Of a DNA stretch of 64,000 nt, positions 42,562-51,720 are shown piece by piece. This stretch comes from Nocardia sp. NBC_01329 (GTDB lineage: Bacteria > Actinomycetota > Actinomycetes > Mycobacteriales > Mycobacteriaceae). The notes under the pieces were generated by a model. That model saw nothing but the letters and a program-made list of their open reading frames with translations. It ran no database searches and was not told the DNA's origin. The position numbers were made by a program, and so were the translations under genes. The stretch is taken from assembly GCF_035956715.1 (NCBI RefSeq), contig NZ_CP108381.1:4000001-4064000 (forward strand), read 5' to 3'. The number at the start of each line of letters is the position of its first letter. The first letter of the stretch is position 1.

Positions 42562-42894
42562 CTACTGCAATGCCAGCATCGAGCCGCTCAGTTCGTGCAA
42601 CGGCCCGAACATCGTGAATACCACTCGGCCGTTCGGATAGGTCGAGGAGACGGCCGCGGCCGAGTCCAGCGCCTGACCGAACGACGGAGCCGACGGATGC
42701 GGAATACCCGCCACCATCTGCCCGACATTGTTCTGATCCACCCAGCGAGTGTCCGCCGGGCTGAGGTCCACCCGCACTCCACCGGGCAGCGGTGTCACCG
42801 CGACGGCACCGGCCGAGCCGGCGCCCACGGTAGCGAGAACAGATGCGGCCCCGGCCATCAAAGCTCCGGTTGCCAAGGTACGTGCTACCCGCAT
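42562..42894 (-). CDS. Small exported protein of unknown function
   Basis: 110 residues from ATG 42894. A Sec signal peptide (RVARTLATGALMAGAASVLATVGAGSAGA) is followed by ~75 residues: VTPLPGGVRVDLSPADTRWVDQNNVGQMVAGIPHPSAPSFGQALDSAAAVSSTYPNGRVVFTMFGPLHELSGSMLALQ. No Cys, no known domain. Similar short secreted proteins are frequent in Nocardia. Confidence 0.65.
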   Translation of the reverse strand: MRVARTLATGALMAGAASVLATVGAGSAGAVAVTPLPGGVRVDLSPADTRWVDQNNVGQMVAGIPHPSAPSFGQALDSAAAVSSTYPNGRVVFTMFGPLHELSGSMLALQ

Positions 42895-43111
42895 ATGTGT
42901 TGTGACCTGTCTTCCGATAGGTATGGATCGGCCCGTTCGTGAACTCCAGGGGACCGAACGAGCCTGCCGACCCCGCCCACTTTATGACGGCGATCACCAT
43001 TTATGCCAGTTGTACACGAATCCCGCCGGAAAAGATCGCGCCCACCGGGCAACTGATACTGTGGCGAACCGTAAGCGTCCGACTACATCCCGAGCTGGAG
43101 TTTCCTCACGT

Positions 43112-43207
43112 ATGTCAACTCTCATCTATGACTATCTGCTCCCCCTGATCGGCCCCCAGCAGGCCATGACGCTGGCACAGATGCTCGTGATCGGTCCCTC
43201 GGCCTGA
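43112..43207 (+). CDS. Possible 31-residue hydrophobic peptide
   Basis: ATG 43112 opens MSTLIYDYLLPLIGPQQAMT... and stops at 43207; GGAG lies about 13 nt upstream. The peptide is amphipathic to hydrophobic with no charges after Asp7. It faces away from the small exported protein gene. The rest of the gap (42895-43111, 43208-43433) shows no gene. May be chance. Confidence 0.3.
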   Translation: MSTLIYDYLLPLIGPQQAMTLAQMLVIGPSA

Positions 43208-43433
43208 GCAGCCGCTGGATGAACGTCGTCTCCCGCCCCGGCGGGGGACGGTGTCCATCTCGCGGAGTAACCATCCGGCCGTGAACAGACCTCTGTCCTT
43301 ACTCACCGCACTCACCGCGATCTTCACCGAAACATCCGTGGCCCGGTGAATTCCGTGGTGCGGCAACCGCCGTGGAATTCCCGGTAAATGATCATCGGCA
43401 CGAATCGCTCGGGCGAAACGGCGGATTTTCCGA

Positions 43434-44261
43434 TCAGCCGCCCTCGACTGCCGCACCGAAGAATTCGGCGGCGTACCGCACCGCCCATTGCGCGAACGTC
43501 GTCGCCGGACGACCCAGAATTTCTTCGGCCACCCGATTCGGTGGCAGAGTGTGCTCGTCGAGCCCGATGAGGACATTGTCGACATACCATTGCGCGGTAT
43601 CGCCCATCGCCGGACTCAACGCTCGCACGGTCTCCTCGCGGGTGGCGCTCACGAATCCGATCTCGCGGCCCAGCGCGACAGCGATCTCGCGCGAAAGCTG
43701 GGCTCGGCTCAGCTTCTCCGGACCGGTCAGCGCGTACGCCCGGCCCAGATGCCCGTCCTCGGTCAGCGCGACGGCCGCCACCGCCGCGATATCGTCCATG
43801 GCGATCGGTGTACTGGCTGCGTCGGGGTCGGGTTCGCGTACCACACCGGTCTCCCGGATCTGCTGTGCCCACATCCCGGTGTTCTCCATGAAATCCCCGG
43901 GCCACAAATGAGTCCAGGCGATCCCGCTGCCTTCGACCGCTGTCGCGATCGCGCCCCACCAACTGTCCGGCTCACCGGACAGATCGACGATATGGCGCAC
44001 CCCGGCCGCCCGAGCCAGGTCCACCACCTCCTGCGCCCCCTCCCCGATGGACGCCAGATACATCCGATCCACCCCCTCGAACGCCGCGGGCAACGTCTCG
44101 GGTCTGCGGAGATACCCGCGAACCGCCTCGACCCCGACCGGCAGTGCCGCCTTCTCCGGATCGACGGTGAGCGCGCGGATATCGGTCGCACCCCGTGCCA
44201 GCAGCTGATCGACGACCTTGCGGCCGATATTGCCGGTGGCGCCGGTGACCAGAACAGTCAT
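43434..44261 (-). CDS. NAD(P)H-binding NmrA/SDR-like protein
   Basis: 275 residues from ATG 44261, with GGGAGGAAAG 8 nt upstream. The start VLVTGATGNIGRKVVDQLL carries GxxGxxG for NAD(P). No Tyr-x3-Lys catalytic pair is seen, so it is an atypical SDR of the NmrA type: redox sensor, quinone reductase-like or isoflavone-reductase-like. No neighbour hints at the substrate. Confidence 0.85.
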   Translation of the reverse strand: MTVLVTGATGNIGRKVVDQLLARGATDIRALTVDPEKAALPVGVEAVRGYLRRPETLPAAFEGVDRMYLASIGEGAQEVVDLARAAGVRHIVDLSGEPDSWWGAIATAVEGSGIAWTHLWPGDFMENTGMWAQQIRETGVVREPDPDAASTPIAMDDIAAVAAVALTEDGHLGRAYALTGPEKLSRAQLSREIAVALGREIGFVSATREETVRALSPAMGDTAQWYVDNVLIGLDEHTLPPNRVAEEILGRPATTFAQWAVRYAAEFFGAAVEGG

Positions 44262-44327
44262 ATCCACTTTCCTCCCGAATCCTCCCCGATACGACGCCGG
44301 CGCCGGTCGCAGCGCGACCGGCCGCCG

Positions 44328-44751
<424 letters not shown>

Positions 44752-45084
44752 GCAACAGAATACTCGGTCCCGATCGGCGGCGGTCCACCGCGCACGCCAC
44801 GAACCGAACCCACCGGCCGCCGCGACGGGCGTGCCGGCGGACTTCTGCTCGGCCGGGTCACCGCGGCACTGCGGTTCCCTTCCGCCGCGCTGCGCCGGTG
44901 ATCATCGACGGCGGCGCGGCTCTCGGACCGATCGGCTCGGCCGGCCGGCTTGCTGTGGGTCGCGTGATTGCTCGCGTACGGCGTCGCGCTGGTCCGGCGG
45001 AACCGCACGAATCCACCGGCACCACTGTCTGTCCAGCCGGGCGGATAGCTCACCGCCGATGACAACTCGGTACGGTCGATGCTC
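44752..45084. other. Intergenic stretch with no gene seen
   Basis: It contains the rnpB promoter region on the left and, on the right, a TACGGT hexamer (45071-45076) that could serve the alpha/beta hydrolase gene. Several open frames cross it, but none has a start, ribosome site or recognisable product. Confidence 0.5.
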
Positions 45085-45972
45085 ATGGAGCGTGTCGAGG
45101 TCGGCTTCCCATCGGGAGGTCAGAAATGTGCCGGCTGGTTATATCTACCGGCCGGCCCACCCAAGCCTCGCCCCATCGTAGTGATGGGGCACGGGTTGGG
45201 GGCCAACAGGGAGATGGGTCTGGATCGATTCGCGCGGCGCTTCGCCGCGGCGGGGATGGGGGTGCTGATCTTCGACTACCGGCACTTCGGGGGCAGCGAC
45301 GGCGACCCCCGGCAGGTGGTCAATATCGCACGGCAGCGCGAGGATTGGACCGCCGCCGTGGCCTACGCCCGCACGCTACGCGGTTTCGATGCCACCCGTA
45401 TCGCACTGTGGGGCACCTCGCTGGGCGGCGGGCATGCCCTGTCGGTGGCCCCGGACGATGCCTATATCGCGGCGGTGGTGGCACAGGTTCCGTTCGTCAG
45501 CGGATTCTCCTCGGCACTGGCGAAGGGACCGCTGAGTTTCGTCAAGGTGGGCTTCCTGGCGGCATCCGACCTGGTGTTCGGCACGATTCTGCGCAAACAG
45601 GTCCAGATCCGGCTGGCCGGTCGTAAACGCGCCACGGCCATGTTGACCGGTTCGGATGTACCGGGCGGATTCGGGCGGCTGGCCGAGGACAGTCCGAGCT
45701 ATCGGCCGAAGATCGCGGCCCGGGCCGCCTTCTCGATCCTGTTCGACCGCCCGGCCCGGCATGTGAAGGAATTGAAGATGCCGGTGCTGTACGCGCTGTG
45801 CGACAACGATTCGATCACCCCGGTGAAGCCGGCGCTGCGGGCCGCCGCGAAAACCAAACACGCGGTGGTGAAACGGTATCCGGCAGGCCATTTCGACCTG
45901 TACTTCGACGACCTGTTCGAGCAGACCGTCTACGACCAGACCGAATTCCTCACCTCGGTACTGCGTCCCTGA
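45085..45972 (+). CDS. Alpha/beta hydrolase (dienelactone hydrolase-like)
   Basis: 295 residues from ATG 45085 (ATG 45079 also in frame; the TACGGT hexamer 8 nt before 45085 favours a leaderless start there). Motifs: VVMGHGLGANREMGLDRF (oxyanion), GTSLGGGHAL (nucleophile Ser), acid in CDNDSITP and His in PAGHFDLYFD. Similar to uncharacterised serine hydrolases near S9/S15 peptidases. No signal peptide. Confidence 0.85.
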   Translation: MERVEVGFPSGGQKCAGWLYLPAGPPKPRPIVVMGHGLGANREMGLDRFARRFAAAGMGVLIFDYRHFGGSDGDPRQVVNIARQREDWTAAVAYARTLRGFDATRIALWGTSLGGGHALSVAPDDAYIAAVVAQVPFVSGFSSALAKGPLSFVKVGFLAASDLVFGTILRKQVQIRLAGRKRATAMLTGSDVPGGFGRLAEDSPSYRPKIAARAAFSILFDRPARHVKELKMPVLYALCDNDSITPVKPALRAAAKTKHAVVKRYPAGHFDLYFDDLFEQTVYDQTEFLTSVLRP

Positions 45973-46003
45973 CCGTGCGTCCCTGACCGTGCGTCCCTGA
46001 CCG
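45962..46003. repeat. 14-bp triplicate covering the hydrolase stop codon
   Basis: TGCGTCCCTGACCG occurs three times head to tail; the first copy contains the stop codon TGA of the alpha/beta hydrolase gene, so each extra copy adds a further in-line stop-containing unit to the 3' end. Confidence 0.85.
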
Positions 46004-46044
46004 TGCGTACCGGATACCACTGCACCCATCCGGTACCACACGAA

Positions 46045-46083
46045 TGTTCCCGGGCCGGCGGTTCGAGCGCCGGCCCGGGAACA
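46045..46083. terminator. Strong bidirectional terminator hairpin
   Basis: A 16-bp perfect stem (first arm TGTTCCCGGGCCGGCG) with a 7-nt loop, lying between the convergent alpha/beta hydrolase and DUF4870 genes. TTGTTGTTAC follows on the + strand. Confidence 0.8.
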
Positions 46084-46090
46084 CTTGTTG

Positions 46091-46540
46091 TTACTTCACG
46101 AGCGAGAGATTGAACGGGTACTTGTACTCGCGGCCGTTGTTGGCCGCGATCCCGGCGAGCACCGAGAACACGATGCCCGCGATCCAGACGATCGGGAACA
46201 GCAGCAGCCCGATCAGCACGATCATCAGTGCCGCCGACACCACGTAGGCGATGGCCAGCAAGATCTGGAAGTTCAACGCGTCCACCGCATGCCGGCGCAC
46301 GAACTCGTCACGGTCCTTGTACATCACCCAGACGATGAGCGGTGCGACGAAACCGAGCACGATACCGCCGAAATGAGCCAGCATGGCCCAGGTCTTGGCA
46401 TCGGAAGGTGAAACCGGCGGCTGATTCGGTGCGCCGTAGGGTTGCCGGCCGGGCCCGTAGACCGGTTGGGCACCGGCGGCGGGCTGCGAGGGATAGGGTT
46501 TGCCTGTCGTCGGATCATACGGAGACTGAGGTGTGGTCAT
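46091..46540 (-). CDS. DUF4870 membrane protein
   Basis: 149 residues from ATG 46540. A Pro/Gln/Tyr-rich cytoplasmic N-terminus (SPYDPTTGKPYPSQPAAGAQPVYGPGRQPYG) precedes three to four helices: AMLAHFGGIVLGFVAPLIVWV, KDRDEFVRRHAVDALNFQ and two more. The RRHAVxALNFQ loop is the DUF4870 signature. Function unknown. Confidence 0.9.
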   Translation of the reverse strand: MTTPQSPYDPTTGKPYPSQPAAGAQPVYGPGRQPYGAPNQPPVSPSDAKTWAMLAHFGGIVLGFVAPLIVWVMYKDRDEFVRRHAVDALNFQILLAIAYVVSAALMIVLIGLLLFPIVWIAGIVFSVLAGIAANNGREYKYPFNLSLVK

Positions 46541-46683
46541 CACATTCCAAACTGCCTGGCGAGTAGGGCAATTCGAGAATAGATGGCGGGTCGGCCATTT
46601 GGGGAGTGCATAAGATCCACACCTAGGGTGAGTGTGTTCGGTGAGTGATGGTGCCCGGGTCGGGGTATAGGGACCACGCCGAA

Positions 46684-47295
46684 TCAGCGCGATGCCGGGC
46701 GAGCGGCGGCTCCGGACGCGAATTCGCGCACGACAGCACCCGAGGCGGTGGCGACGACATCGTCGACCCATTCGGGAATCGGGGCCGCCCGGGCGATGAA
46801 GTCCCGGACCAGGCCGTACGGGATGGCCTTGACCGCAGCGCCCGCGATTGCCATCGCGCGTTCATCGGCGACGCCCAGTTGCACGCCGACGGCATCGCGT
46901 AGCGCGGCGTTCATATCGTCGTTGACGGTGTCGATCGCGGCCCGCAGATCGGCGGGCCCGATATCGAGCAACTCGTCGCGGTGGAACATCTTCATCGCCC
47001 GAGCCTCGGTGGGGTGATCACGGCAATATCGAGGCAGGTACGCCGCGGCGGCGAGCAGCGGGCCGGGTCCGGACAGCGCCTCGATGAAACCGGCATGGAA
47101 ACGGCGGATCGAGCGCAGCCACAGCCGCGCGAGCAACTCGTCGCGGGAAGCGAACCGCACGTAGATCGATCCGGTCGGAATTCCGGCGACCCCACTGATC
47201 GCAGCTATCGCCGGTCGGGTGATCGCCGGGTCGACCAGCAGGTCGCGGGCCGCGTCGAGGATGTGATCTTCGGTGAAGAGCCGGGGTCTTGCCAC
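46684..47295 (-). CDS. TetR-family regulator
   Basis: 203 residues from GTG 47295. N-terminal HTH (FTEDHILDAARDLLVDPAITRPAIAAISGVAGIPTGSIYVRFASRDELLARL), then a ligand-binding helical domain. Divergent from the small membrane protein gene, 29 nt away; both starts have a TANNNT hexamer exactly 6 nt upstream, so one bound regulator would block both leaderless promoters. Confidence 0.9.
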   Translation of the reverse strand: MARPRLFTEDHILDAARDLLVDPAITRPAIAAISGVAGIPTGSIYVRFASRDELLARLWLRSIRRFHAGFIEALSGPGPLLAAAAYLPRYCRDHPTEARAMKMFHRDELLDIGPADLRAAIDTVNDDMNAALRDAVGVQLGVADERAMAIAGAAVKAIPYGLVRDFIARAAPIPEWVDDVVATASGAVVREFASGAAARPASR

Positions 47296-47324
47296 CGGGA
47301 CAGCCTAGGACATAGTTTTAGAAT
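47296..47324. promoter_or_regulatory. Compact divergent leaderless promoters
   Basis: Leftward: TAGGCT (47307-47302), 6 nt, GTG 47295. Rightward: TAGTTT (47313-47318), 6 nt, ATG 47325. The two -10 elements are only 5 nt apart, so each promoter's upstream half lies in the other's coding region and they should be mutually exclusive. Confidence 0.65.
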
Positions 47325-47672
47325 ATGAATTCGAAAACTCGGTTCCCGCTGACCGGCAGCCTGCTCATCTTCATCGGGGCGGCCCATACTGTGCTGGGCA
47401 TCGTCGTCTGGGTAACGAAAGACCAGGACACCGAACTCTCGTTCTGGTTCACCGCGTTCGGTGTCGCCGCGATCGCCCTGGGTATCGCCGTTGCCGAAAT
47501 GGAGCGGTCCCGCGGTTACGTCACTGCTCCCGTGCTCGCGGCGACCGCGGCACTGACCGCCTTCGGCCTCGCCTTCGAGCCGGTATCCGGTTTCCTCACG
47601 GTTCTGCTCCCCCTCGCCATCGGCACCGGCGGCTGGATCAGCAGGCGGAACCTCGCCCCCGCAGCGGCCTAG
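47325..47672 (+). CDS. Small four-helix membrane protein (DUF6463-like)
   Basis: 115 residues from ATG 47325. Four hydrophobic helices (GSLLIFIGAAHTVLGIVVWV, WFTAFGVAAIALGIAVAEM, TAPVLAATAALTAFGLAF, GFLTVLLPLAIGTGGWI). Size and the GAAHTVLG start resemble DUF6463. Likely controlled by the divergent TetR. Confidence 0.7.
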   Translation: MNSKTRFPLTGSLLIFIGAAHTVLGIVVWVTKDQDTELSFWFTAFGVAAIALGIAVAEMERSRGYVTAPVLAATAALTAFGLAFEPVSGFLTVLLPLAIGTGGWISRRNLAPAAA

Positions 47673-47839
47673 TCGAACTGCGACGAGCGAGCAGGGGGCG
47701 CCGGTCCAGCCCTGGCCCGCACTGTCCGGTACGCACAGCAGCCGATCGCCGATCTTGTCCGGCCGCCCTCTCGATCCGTGGCCCCACACGCTGTTAGATG
47801 GCGTGAGAACAGTCGACCACACGAGAGGACTTCGAACTG

Positions 47840-48592
47840 ATGACCGAGAGGATCGCAGTAGTATCCGGCGCCGCCCGCGGAATCGGGGCGGCCATCGCCA
47901 AACGTCTGGCGTCCGACGGACTGCAGGTCGGGGTGCTCGACCTCGACGAATCCGCCTGCGCCGAAACCGTCTCGGCGATCGAGAGTGCCGGCGGGAAGGC
48001 GATCGCGCTCGGCGCGGATGTCAGTAAAGAGGACTCGGTGAACGCCGCGGTGGAGCGGCTGGCCGGGGAACTCGGCGCGCCCACGGTCGTGGTGAACAAC
48101 GCCGGGGTACTGCGCGACAATCTGCTGTTCAAGATGAGCGTCGACGACTGGGACACCGTCCTGGGCGTCCATCTGCGTGGTGCCTTCCTGCTGACCCGGG
48201 CCGCCCAGAAGTACATGGTCGAACAGAAATGGGGCCGTATCGTCAATATGTCCAGCACCTCGGCGCTGGGCAATCGCGGCCAGGTGAACTACTCCGCCGC
48301 GAAGGCCGGTATGCAGGGCTTCACCAAAACTCTGGCCTTCGAACTGGGTAAGTACGGGGTCACGGCCAACGCGATCGCACCCGGCTTCATCGTCACCGAT
48401 ATGACCGCGGCCACCGCCGCGCGGGTCGGGGTCGATTTCGAGGACTTCCAGAAGGGTGCCGCAGCGCAGATCCCGGTGAACCGGGTCGGCTACCCGGAGG
48501 ATATCGCGCATACCGCCTCGTTCCTGGTGAGCGAGGGGGCGGGGTTCGTGTCGGGTCAGGTCATCTATGTCGCGGGTGGTCCGCGGGACTGA
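47840..48592 (+). CDS. fabG: SDR-family 3-oxoacyl-ACP reductase-like enzyme
   Basis: 250 residues from ATG 47840. Classical SDR: AVVSGAARGIGAAIA (TGxxxGxG), NNAGVLRDN, Ser in NMSSTSALGNRGQVNYSAAKAGMQGF with the Tyr-x3-Lys pair, and the APGFIVTDM turn. Best fits FabG4-type ketoacyl reductases; a role outside fatty-acid synthesis is possible since it stands alone. Confidence 0.85.
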   Translation: MTERIAVVSGAARGIGAAIAKRLASDGLQVGVLDLDESACAETVSAIESAGGKAIALGADVSKEDSVNAAVERLAGELGAPTVVVNNAGVLRDNLLFKMSVDDWDTVLGVHLRGAFLLTRAAQKYMVEQKWGRIVNMSSTSALGNRGQVNYSAAKAGMQGFTKTLAFELGKYGVTANAIAPGFIVTDMTAATAARVGVDFEDFQKGAAAQIPVNRVGYPEDIAHTASFLVSEGAGFVSGQVIYVAGGPRD

Positions 48593-48614
48593 CAACCGTG
48601 GCGGGCGGGGTGAT

Positions 48615-48647
48615 TTGACCTTCACGTTGATGTGAGCCTTTTAGGCT
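48615..48647 (+). promoter_or_regulatory. MerR-type promoter/operator of the alpha/beta hydrolase gene
   Basis: TTGACC (48615-48620), then TTCACGTTGATGTGAG, then TAGGCT (48642-48647) ending 6 nt before ATG 48654. It shares the dyad and layout of the MFS promoter at 49984, with two arm mismatches and a 21-bp spacer. Confidence 0.65.
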
Positions 48648-48653
48648 GTCCGC

Positions 48654-49457
48654 ATGCCATCGCACTCGAGTACCCGGCTCACCGACACTCCCTTGACCGG
48701 CTTCATCTACGGCAGTGGGCCGGGCTTATTGCTCGCACACGGTGCGAGCAGCGACATACAGGACAGTTTCGGCCCGCTCATCGACCGCTTGGCGGACACG
48801 AACACCGTTATCGCCCCCGACTATCCGGGTTCGGGCGAGACACCGCCCGACCCGGAGCCGCTCACCCTGGACGGCCTGGCCGACCAGCTCGTGCGCAGCG
48901 CGATCGGATCCGGCCGGGACAAGGTCGCAATCCTCGGTTTCTCCACTGGATCGCCGGTCGCGGTGCGCGCCGCGACTCGGCACCCGGAGCGGGTCAGCGC
49001 GCTCATCCTCTCCGCCGGACTGGTCCGCCCCAACCCTCGACTGCGCTTGATCGTCGACACATGGCGGCAGCTCGCCCGAGCCGGCGATCAGCGCGCCCTC
49101 GCCGCCTACCTGGTCCTCATCGGCTGGAGCGCGGCCTGGCTCGAAGACCTCTCCGCATCGGAACTCACCGAACTCGCCGATGAGATTCCGCCGAATCTGC
49201 CGCCGGGCGCCGATGCCCAACTCGACCTGCTCAGCAGGGTCGACATCCGCGCCGACCTCGCCGAGATCACCGTCCCGGTGCTGGTTGTCGCCGGGGCGCA
49301 CGATCAGGTGATCTCACAGAATCTGACCGAACAGCTCGCAAACGGTATCCCCGGAGCCGGACTGGTGGTGCTGGATTCGGGTCACGCGCTGGCCGCCGAG
49401 CGGCCTGCGGAATGGGCCGACGCGATCCTCGAATTCCTGTCCACAGTGCGCCGATGA
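48654..49457 (+). CDS. Alpha/beta hydrolase in a MerR regulon
   Basis: 267 residues from ATG 48654. HGASSDIQDSFGPLIDRL (oxyanion region), DYPGSGETPPD, nucleophile in GFSTGSPVAV, acid in GAHDQVI and His in DSGHALAAE. It may detoxify an ester or act on the compound that the MFS pump exports, since both genes share a MerR-type promoter. Possible leaderless transcript. Confidence 0.85.
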   Translation: MPSHSSTRLTDTPLTGFIYGSGPGLLLAHGASSDIQDSFGPLIDRLADTNTVIAPDYPGSGETPPDPEPLTLDGLADQLVRSAIGSGRDKVAILGFSTGSPVAVRAATRHPERVSALILSAGLVRPNPRLRLIVDTWRQLARAGDQRALAAYLVLIGWSAAWLEDLSASELTELADEIPPNLPPGADAQLDLLSRVDIRADLAEITVPVLVVAGAHDQVISQNLTEQLANGIPGAGLVVLDSGHALAAERPAEWADAILEFLSTVRR

Positions 49458-49461
49458 ACTC

Positions 49462-49490
49462 CGAACGGCCCCACCCGAGGGGGCCGTTCG
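49462..49490. terminator. Terminator between hydrolase and MerR genes
   Basis: CGAACGGCCCC and GGGGCCGTTCG form an 11-bp perfect stem with a 7-nt loop, 4 nt after the hydrolase stop and before the convergent MerR stop. Confidence 0.75.
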
Positions 49491-49571
49491 TCGGCGGCGG
49501 ATCGAGAATCACGTTCAGCGAACACCGGTATGACCGGTCCACTCGGCAGACCGGAAAGTGCGTATCAGGCG

Positions 49572-49964
49572 TCAGCCGTTCGCGCTGAGCTCGGCGACGG
49601 CGCGGACCACGTCCGGTGGCGCGGTCGCGATGACGTCGTCCAGGGCACGGCGTGCCGTTTCGAGATCGCGAATGTTGGAGTCGATGCGGTCGCGTTCCCG
49701 GTACAGGTCGACCAATAGTTCCGGGCACTCGGCGATGAGCCGCCCGTCGCCGACGGTGAGGCAGGGCAGCAGGTCGGCGATGGTGGTCGTGGACAAACCC
49801 GCGGCGAGCAGACTGCGGACGTTCAGCACGGTCTCGACGTCGGATTCGCTGTACTCCCGATACCCCGACGGTTGTCGGTGCGGCCGCAGCAACCCCTGTT
49901 CCTCGTAGTAGCGCAGCAGTCGCTGACTGACCCCGGTTCGCCGCTGCAACGTCCCGATTCGCAT
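49572..49964 (-). CDS. MerR-family regulator
   Basis: 130 residues from ATG 49964, with GGAGG upstream (a longer frame to 49994 would enter the operator). HTH RIGTLQRRTGVSQRLLRYYEEQGLLRPHRQPSGYREYSESDV is followed by a coiled dimer helix. No Cys cluster for metals, so it likely senses an organic compound. Divergent from the MFS pump; the palindrome between them and its near-copy before the hydrolase define a two-target regulon. Confidence 0.9.
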   Translation of the reverse strand: MRIGTLQRRTGVSQRLLRYYEEQGLLRPHRQPSGYREYSESDVETVLNVRSLLAAGLSTTTIADLLPCLTVGDGRLIAECPELLVDLYRERDRIDSNIRDLETARRALDDVIATAPPDVVRAVAELSANG

Positions 49965-49983
49965 CACAACCTCCAGAACGACC

Positions 49984-50015
49984 TTGACTCTCACATTGAT
50001 GTGAGACTTTAGCGT
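49984..50015 (+). promoter_or_regulatory. MerR-type promoter/operator of the MFS gene
   Basis: TTGACT (49984-49989), the perfect dyad CTCACAT-TG-ATGTGAG (49990-50005) and TAGCGT (50010-50015), with a 20-bp spacer. The over-long spacer occupied by a dyad is the classic MerR-activated promoter. The -10 ends 6 nt before ATG 50022. Confidence 0.85.
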
Positions 50016-50021
50016 AGCCGC

Positions 50022-51590
50022 ATGTCCGATTCAGATCTATTGCGCGAAGACCGACCCAGGCCGTTGTCCGCCGGCCCACGCGAATGGCTCGGCCTCGCCG
50101 TTCTCGCCCTGCCCACCCTGCTGCTCGCGATGGACGTCACCGTTCTCTACCTCGCCGTACCGCACCTGACCGCGGATCTGCGGCCGACCGGAATCGAACA
50201 GCTGTGGATCGCCGATATCTACGGCTTCATGATCGCCGGATTCCTCATCACCATGGGCACGGTCGGCGACCGTGTCGGTCGGCGCAAACTGCTGATGCTC
50301 GGCGCGAGCGCGTTCGGCGGGGCGTCCGTGCTCGCCGCGTTCGCCACCGAACCGCTGCTGCTGATCATCGCCCGCGCGCTGCTCGGGATCGCGGGCGCCA
50401 CCCTGATGCCTTCGACACTCGCGTTGATCAGCAACATGTTCCGTGACGCCGGGCAACGCGCGACAGCGATCGGGGTGTGGGCCACCTGCATGTCGGCGGG
50501 TATGGCGGCCGGTCCGATCATCGGGGGCCTGATGCTGGAATCGTTCTGGTGGGGGTCGGTCTTCCTGCTCGCAGTGCCGGTGATGGCGCTGTTGCTCGTC
50601 ACCGCTCCGGTGCTGCTGCCGGAATATCGAGACCCGGCAGCGGGCCGGATCGACCTGCCGAGCGTGTCGATGTCGCTGTTCACGATTCTGCCGGTGATCT
50701 ACGGCATCAAGAAGCTGGCCGAACACGGTCCTTCCGTGGGGTCTGCCGCGGCGTTGGTGATCGGCGGCTGCTTCGGTCTGCTGTTCGTCCGGAGGCAGGC
50801 CGCACTCACCGACCCGCTGCTCGATCTGCGCATGTTCGGCAACCCGACTTTCCGCGCGGCGCTGCTGATTCTGCTCCTGGCCCTCGGCACGGTCGGCGGG
50901 ATCTATCTGTTCATCACGCAGTATCTCCAGCTGGTGCGCGGCCTGTCACCGCTGAGCGCCGGCCTGTGGCTCCTGCCCCCGGCCGGCGCGCTGATCGTCG
51001 CGTCGACGCTGACGCCGATCATCGCGCGCCGGGTCGAGCCGAGATTCCTCATCGCCGGCGCGCTGGCTGTCGCGACGCTCGGCTACCTCACGCTCGCGTT
51101 CGTCGATGCCGTCGGCGGGCTGCCACTGCTGGTATCGGGTTTCACGCTTGTCTATATCGGAATCAGCCCCCTCATGGTGCTCGGCACCGATCTGATCATC
51201 GGCACGGCGCCGCCGGAGAAAGCGGGCGCCGCGGCAGCGATATCGGAAACCAGTATGGAGTTCGGCGTCGCGACGGGCATCGCAGTCCTCGGCGTTCTCG
51301 GCACGGCGATCTACCGCGCCGATATCGCTGCCGCCCCGATACCCACGATGCCCGTGGAGGCGCGTGAGGCGGCCGCGGATTCGCTCGCTGCCGCCGATGC
51401 CGCCGCGGCGGAACTTGCGCCACAACTCGGCGAGACCGTGCTGATCGCGGCCCGTGCGGCGTTCACGGACGGGCTCACCGTCGCGGCCCTGGTGTGTGCG
51501 GCGATCACAGCAGCGCTTGCTGTCGTGGCCGCCGGGCTGCTCCGGCCGACAGTCGCATCGGAAGGCTCCACCGACGCTTCCTTACCGTGA
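50022..51590 (+). CDS. MFS drug efflux transporter, DHA2 (14-helix) family
   Basis: 522 residues. About 14 membrane helices; family motifs LLAMDVTVLYLAVPHL with an Asp in helix 1, GTVGDRVGRRKLLMLG (motif A) and GIAGATLMPSTLALISNMF (motif C-like). Resembles QacA/SmvA-type proton-coupled exporters of cationic drugs and dyes. Driven by the MerR promoter. Confidence 0.9.
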   Translation: MSDSDLLREDRPRPLSAGPREWLGLAVLALPTLLLAMDVTVLYLAVPHLTADLRPTGIEQLWIADIYGFMIAGFLITMGTVGDRVGRRKLLMLGASAFGGASVLAAFATEPLLLIIARALLGIAGATLMPSTLALISNMFRDAGQRATAIGVWATCMSAGMAAGPIIGGLMLESFWWGSVFLLAVPVMALLLVTAPVLLPEYRDPAAGRIDLPSVSMSLFTILPVIYGIKKLAEHGPSVGSAAALVIGGCFGLLFVRRQAALTDPLLDLRMFGNPTFRAALLILLLALGTVGGIYLFITQYLQLVRGLSPLSAGLWLLPPAGALIVASTLTPIIARRVEPRFLIAGALAVATLGYLTLAFVDAVGGLPLLVSGFTLVYIGISPLMVLGTDLIIGTAPPEKAGAAAAISETSMEFGVATGIAVLGVLGTAIYRADIAAAPIPTMPVEAREAAADSLAAADAAAAELAPQLGETVLIAARAAFTDGLTVAALVCAAITAALAVVAAGLLRPTVASEGSTDASLP

Positions 51591-51720
51591 CGAGTCGGCG
51601 GATCAGCACAGATATGGCCCACCCGCACCCGGCCCGATCAGCGACCATCGCTGACCGGGCCGCACACCTCAGGTCCCGAGTTCCTCGGCCCGCTCATGCC
51701 GGCCCCCGCACCTCCGCCGG

